Below are positions 62,437-64,000 of a stretch of 64,000 nt of DNA, piece by piece. A program made the translations under genes and the position numbers. The notes below the pieces were generated by a model. That model had not been told where the DNA came from. It did not search any database and saw only the letters and a list, made by a program, of their open reading frames with translations. Source of the stretch: Achromobacter animicus (GTDB taxonomy: Bacteria; Pseudomonadota; Gammaproteobacteria; Burkholderiales; Burkholderiaceae_B); contig NZ_CADIJM010000001.1 in NCBI RefSeq assembly GCF_902859585.1, positions 744,001 to 808,000 of the forward strand, in the 5' to 3' direction. Positions within the stretch are counted from its first letter, which is position 1; every line of letters begins with the position of its first letter.

Positions 62437-63564
62437 CTACAGGCTGCGCGCGATCACCAGGCGCTGGATGTCGCTGGTGCCCTCGTAAATCTGGCAGACG
62501 CGCACATCGCGATAAATGCGCTCGACCGGAAAATCCTTCAGGTAGCCATAACCGCCCAGCGTCTGAATCGCCGCCGAGCAGACCTTTTCAGCCATCTCGG
62601 ACGCAAACAGCTTGGCCATGGACGCCTCGGTCAATGCCGGCCTGCCCGCTTCGCGCAAGGCCGCGGCGTGCAGCACCATCTGGCGGGCCGCGTGGATCTG
62701 CGTCGCCATATCCGCCAGGCGAAACGACACGGCCTGGTGTTCGATGATGGGTTTGCCGAAGGCTAGTCGATCGCGGGCGTAGTCGCGCGCGCATTCGAAG
62801 GCCGCCCGCGCCATGCCCACCGACTGCGACGCAATGCCGATGCGCCCGCCTTCCAGATTGGACAAGGCGATCTTGTAGCCTTCGCCTTCTGCGCCCAGCC
62901 GCCATGCTGCCGGGATGCGCATGTCTTCAAATGCAATCTGGCAGGTGTCGGACGCGTGCTGACCGAGCTTGTCCTCCACGCGCAGCACCTTGTAGCCCGG
63001 CGTATCGGTGGGGACGATAAACGCCGAAATGCCGCGCTTGCCCGCGTCGGGGTCGGTGACCGCGAACACGATGACCGTCTGCCCGTTGCGCCCGGACGTG
63101 ATGAACTGCTTGGCGCCATTGAGGATGTAGTGGTCGCCGTCGCGCCGCGCGCGGGTATGCAGGCTGCTGGCGTCGGAGCCGGCCTGCGGCTCGGTCAGCG
63201 CGAATGCGCCGATGTGTTCGCCACGCGCCAGGGGCCGCAGGAACTGCGCCTTCTGGTCGTCGTTGCCGAACTTCAGGATGGGCATGCAGCCGACCGAGTT
63301 GTGCACGCTCATGATGGTGGAGCAGGCGCCGCTGCCCGCTGCGATTTCTTCCAGCGCCACCGCGTACGAGATATAGCCGCTGTCGTTGCCATCCCACGCT
63401 TCGGGCACCAGCATGCCGAAAAAGCCCAGTTGCGCCATTTCGGCGATGGCGTCCGCGGGATAGTGGTGTTCGCGATCCCAGCGTTCGGCATTGGGCGCCA
63501 GTCGCTCCTGCGCAAACCGGCGCGCCATCTCCTGGACGCTTTGCTGTTCGTCGGTCAAAAGCAT
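62437..63564 (-). CDS. Acyl-CoA dehydrogenase
   Basis: A 375-residue flavoenzyme starting [19 protein letters not shown] with AGGAGAG upstream. The order of motifs is normal: helical N-terminal domain, [14 protein letters not shown] (around 128-141, FAD contact), [28 protein letters not shown], then [20 protein letters not shown] and catalytic Glu in [16 protein letters not shown] at the end. The placement of Glu and the length fit short- or branched-chain enzymes. It oxidises acyl-CoA to enoyl-CoA, passing electrons to ETF. No other beta-oxidation genes are near. Confidence 0.94.
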   Translation of the reverse strand: MLLTDEQQSVQEMARRFAQERLAPNAERWDREHHYPADAIAEMAQLGFFGMLVPEAWDGNDSGYISYAVALEEIAAGSGACSTIMSVHNSVGCMPILKFGNDDQKAQFLRPLARGEHIGAFALTEPQAGSDASSLHTRARRDGDHYILNGAKQFITSGRNGQTVIVFAVTDPDAGKRGISAFIVPTDTPGYKVLRVEDKLGQHASDTCQIAFEDMRIPAAWRLGAEGEGYKIALSNLEGGRIGIASQSVGMARAAFECARDYARDRLAFGKPIIEHQAVSFRLADMATQIHAARQMVLHAAALREAGRPALTEASMAKLFASEMAEKVCSAAIQTLGGYGYLKDFPVERIYRDVRVCQIYEGTSDIQRLVIARSL

Positions 63565-63745
63565 GCTTGTCTCTCCTGAAGCGGCGGGCCGTCGATCGAG
63601 CCGCGGCGCGCGTTTTTTGTGGTGTGCATGACCGGCGCCGGGCGGGCCGCGCCGTGTGATTGCGAGAATACACCGGCGCGGGCCCCGGCCGGCGCGCGTT
63701 GTGCAACGCCCGCGGTGCACCTTTTAAGCCCGCGCGGCCCGTCCC

Positions 63746-64000
63746 CTATGCCCGGGGCGCGTCCTGTTCCGCGCGCTGCTGCGCCGGTCCCATGGCGCGG
63801 CTCAGGTTGTAGGCCGTGTTCACCAGGCCGATATGCGAAAAACCCTGCGGAAAGTTGCCCACCAGGCGGCGGCGCACGACGTCGTACTCTTCCGACAGCA
63901 GCCCCAGGTCGTTGCGCAGGGACAGCAGACGGTCGAAAAGCCGCTCCGCATCGCCCAGCCGGCCCTGCATGACGTAGGCGTCCGCCAGCCAGAAACTGCA
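63746..64000 (-). CDS. GH15-type glycoside hydrolase, C-terminal end only
   Basis: The frame is open from the right edge to a stop at 63746 and encodes the last 84 residues. CSFWLADAYVMQGR then GDAERLFDRLLSLRNDLGLLSEEYD, and VGNFPQGFSHIGLVNTAYNLSRA, are the C-terminus of the (alpha/alpha)6 GH15 family (glucoamylase or acid trehalase type). The Glu of LLSEEYD is near the catalytic base in this family. Most of the gene lies outside the window. Confidence 0.85.
   Translation of the reverse strand, partial: CSFWLADAYVMQGRLGDAERLFDRLLSLRNDLGLLSEEYDVVRRRLVGNFPQGFSHIGLVNTAYNLSRAMGPAQQRAEQDAPRA

Overview
The window is a 64 kb piece of chromosome from a GC-rich betaproteobacterium, most likely Alcaligenaceae (Achromobacter or Bordetella type). 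This is inferred from gene content and codon use: a Bug-type solute receptor, a TRAP uptake operon with a DUF2848 gene, FabV, a six-gene Mrp antiporter with fused A and B subunits, a TorF porin and dense ATGA-coupled gene pairs. I see no rRNA, tRNA, insertion sequence, prophage or CRISPR array. The content is mostly core metabolism and housekeeping, with several orphan genes. Two genes are cut by the window edges: DUF2848 at the left and a GH15-type gene at the right.

Layout. 1-8 kb: DUF2848 and TRAP operon (dctPQM) with a LysR regulator, an EamA exporter, fabV and a small pilin-like protein. 8-14.5 kb: orphan LolD-type ATPase, tesA, ppiD, an M20 peptidase, a GDPD-type phosphodiesterase and rlmJ. 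14.5-20 kb: redox and copper genes, namely a dihydrolipoyl-dehydrogenase-like flavoprotein, a peroxiredoxin-glutaredoxin fusion, and copZ divergent from copA-cueR. Both copper promoters show the 19-bp spacer and dyad typical of CueR targets. 20-30.4 kb: rlmD, a TorF porin behind a near-perfect sigma-54 promoter and NtrC-type site, a Spy-like protein, surE-pcm-nlpD-exonuclease, plsY, tsaD and a purine permease.

30.4-43.2 kb: VOC protein, luciferase-like monooxygenase behind a phased dyad, thioredoxin, yigZ, an SsuABC/TauABC-like operon with an extra substrate-binding protein of another fold, an MFS carrier, ABC-F ybiT, ldcA with a His-rich N-terminus, tadA, a HAD hydrolase and a secreted repeat protein. 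43.3-49.3 kb: the Mrp operon. 49.8-53.2 kb: a Bug receptor, an orphan protein with 28 consecutive in-phase hexapeptides (the most unusual coding gene here), and an EamA carrier. 53.6-64 kb: an SbcCD/YhaNO-like ATPase-nuclease pair, dadA divergent from an Lrp regulator, a DUF502/S4/Mrr-like cluster, a SnoaL-like protein, DUF2784, an acyl-CoA dehydrogenase and the GH15 end.

The strongest candidates for new biology are the hexapeptide-repeat protein with its 420-bp leader, the nitrogen-type promoter on the solitary TorF gene, the His-rich LdcA extension, the flavoprotein beside the Prx-Grx fusion, and the regulator-less dyad before the monooxygenase. All functional statements come from motif reading without searches.
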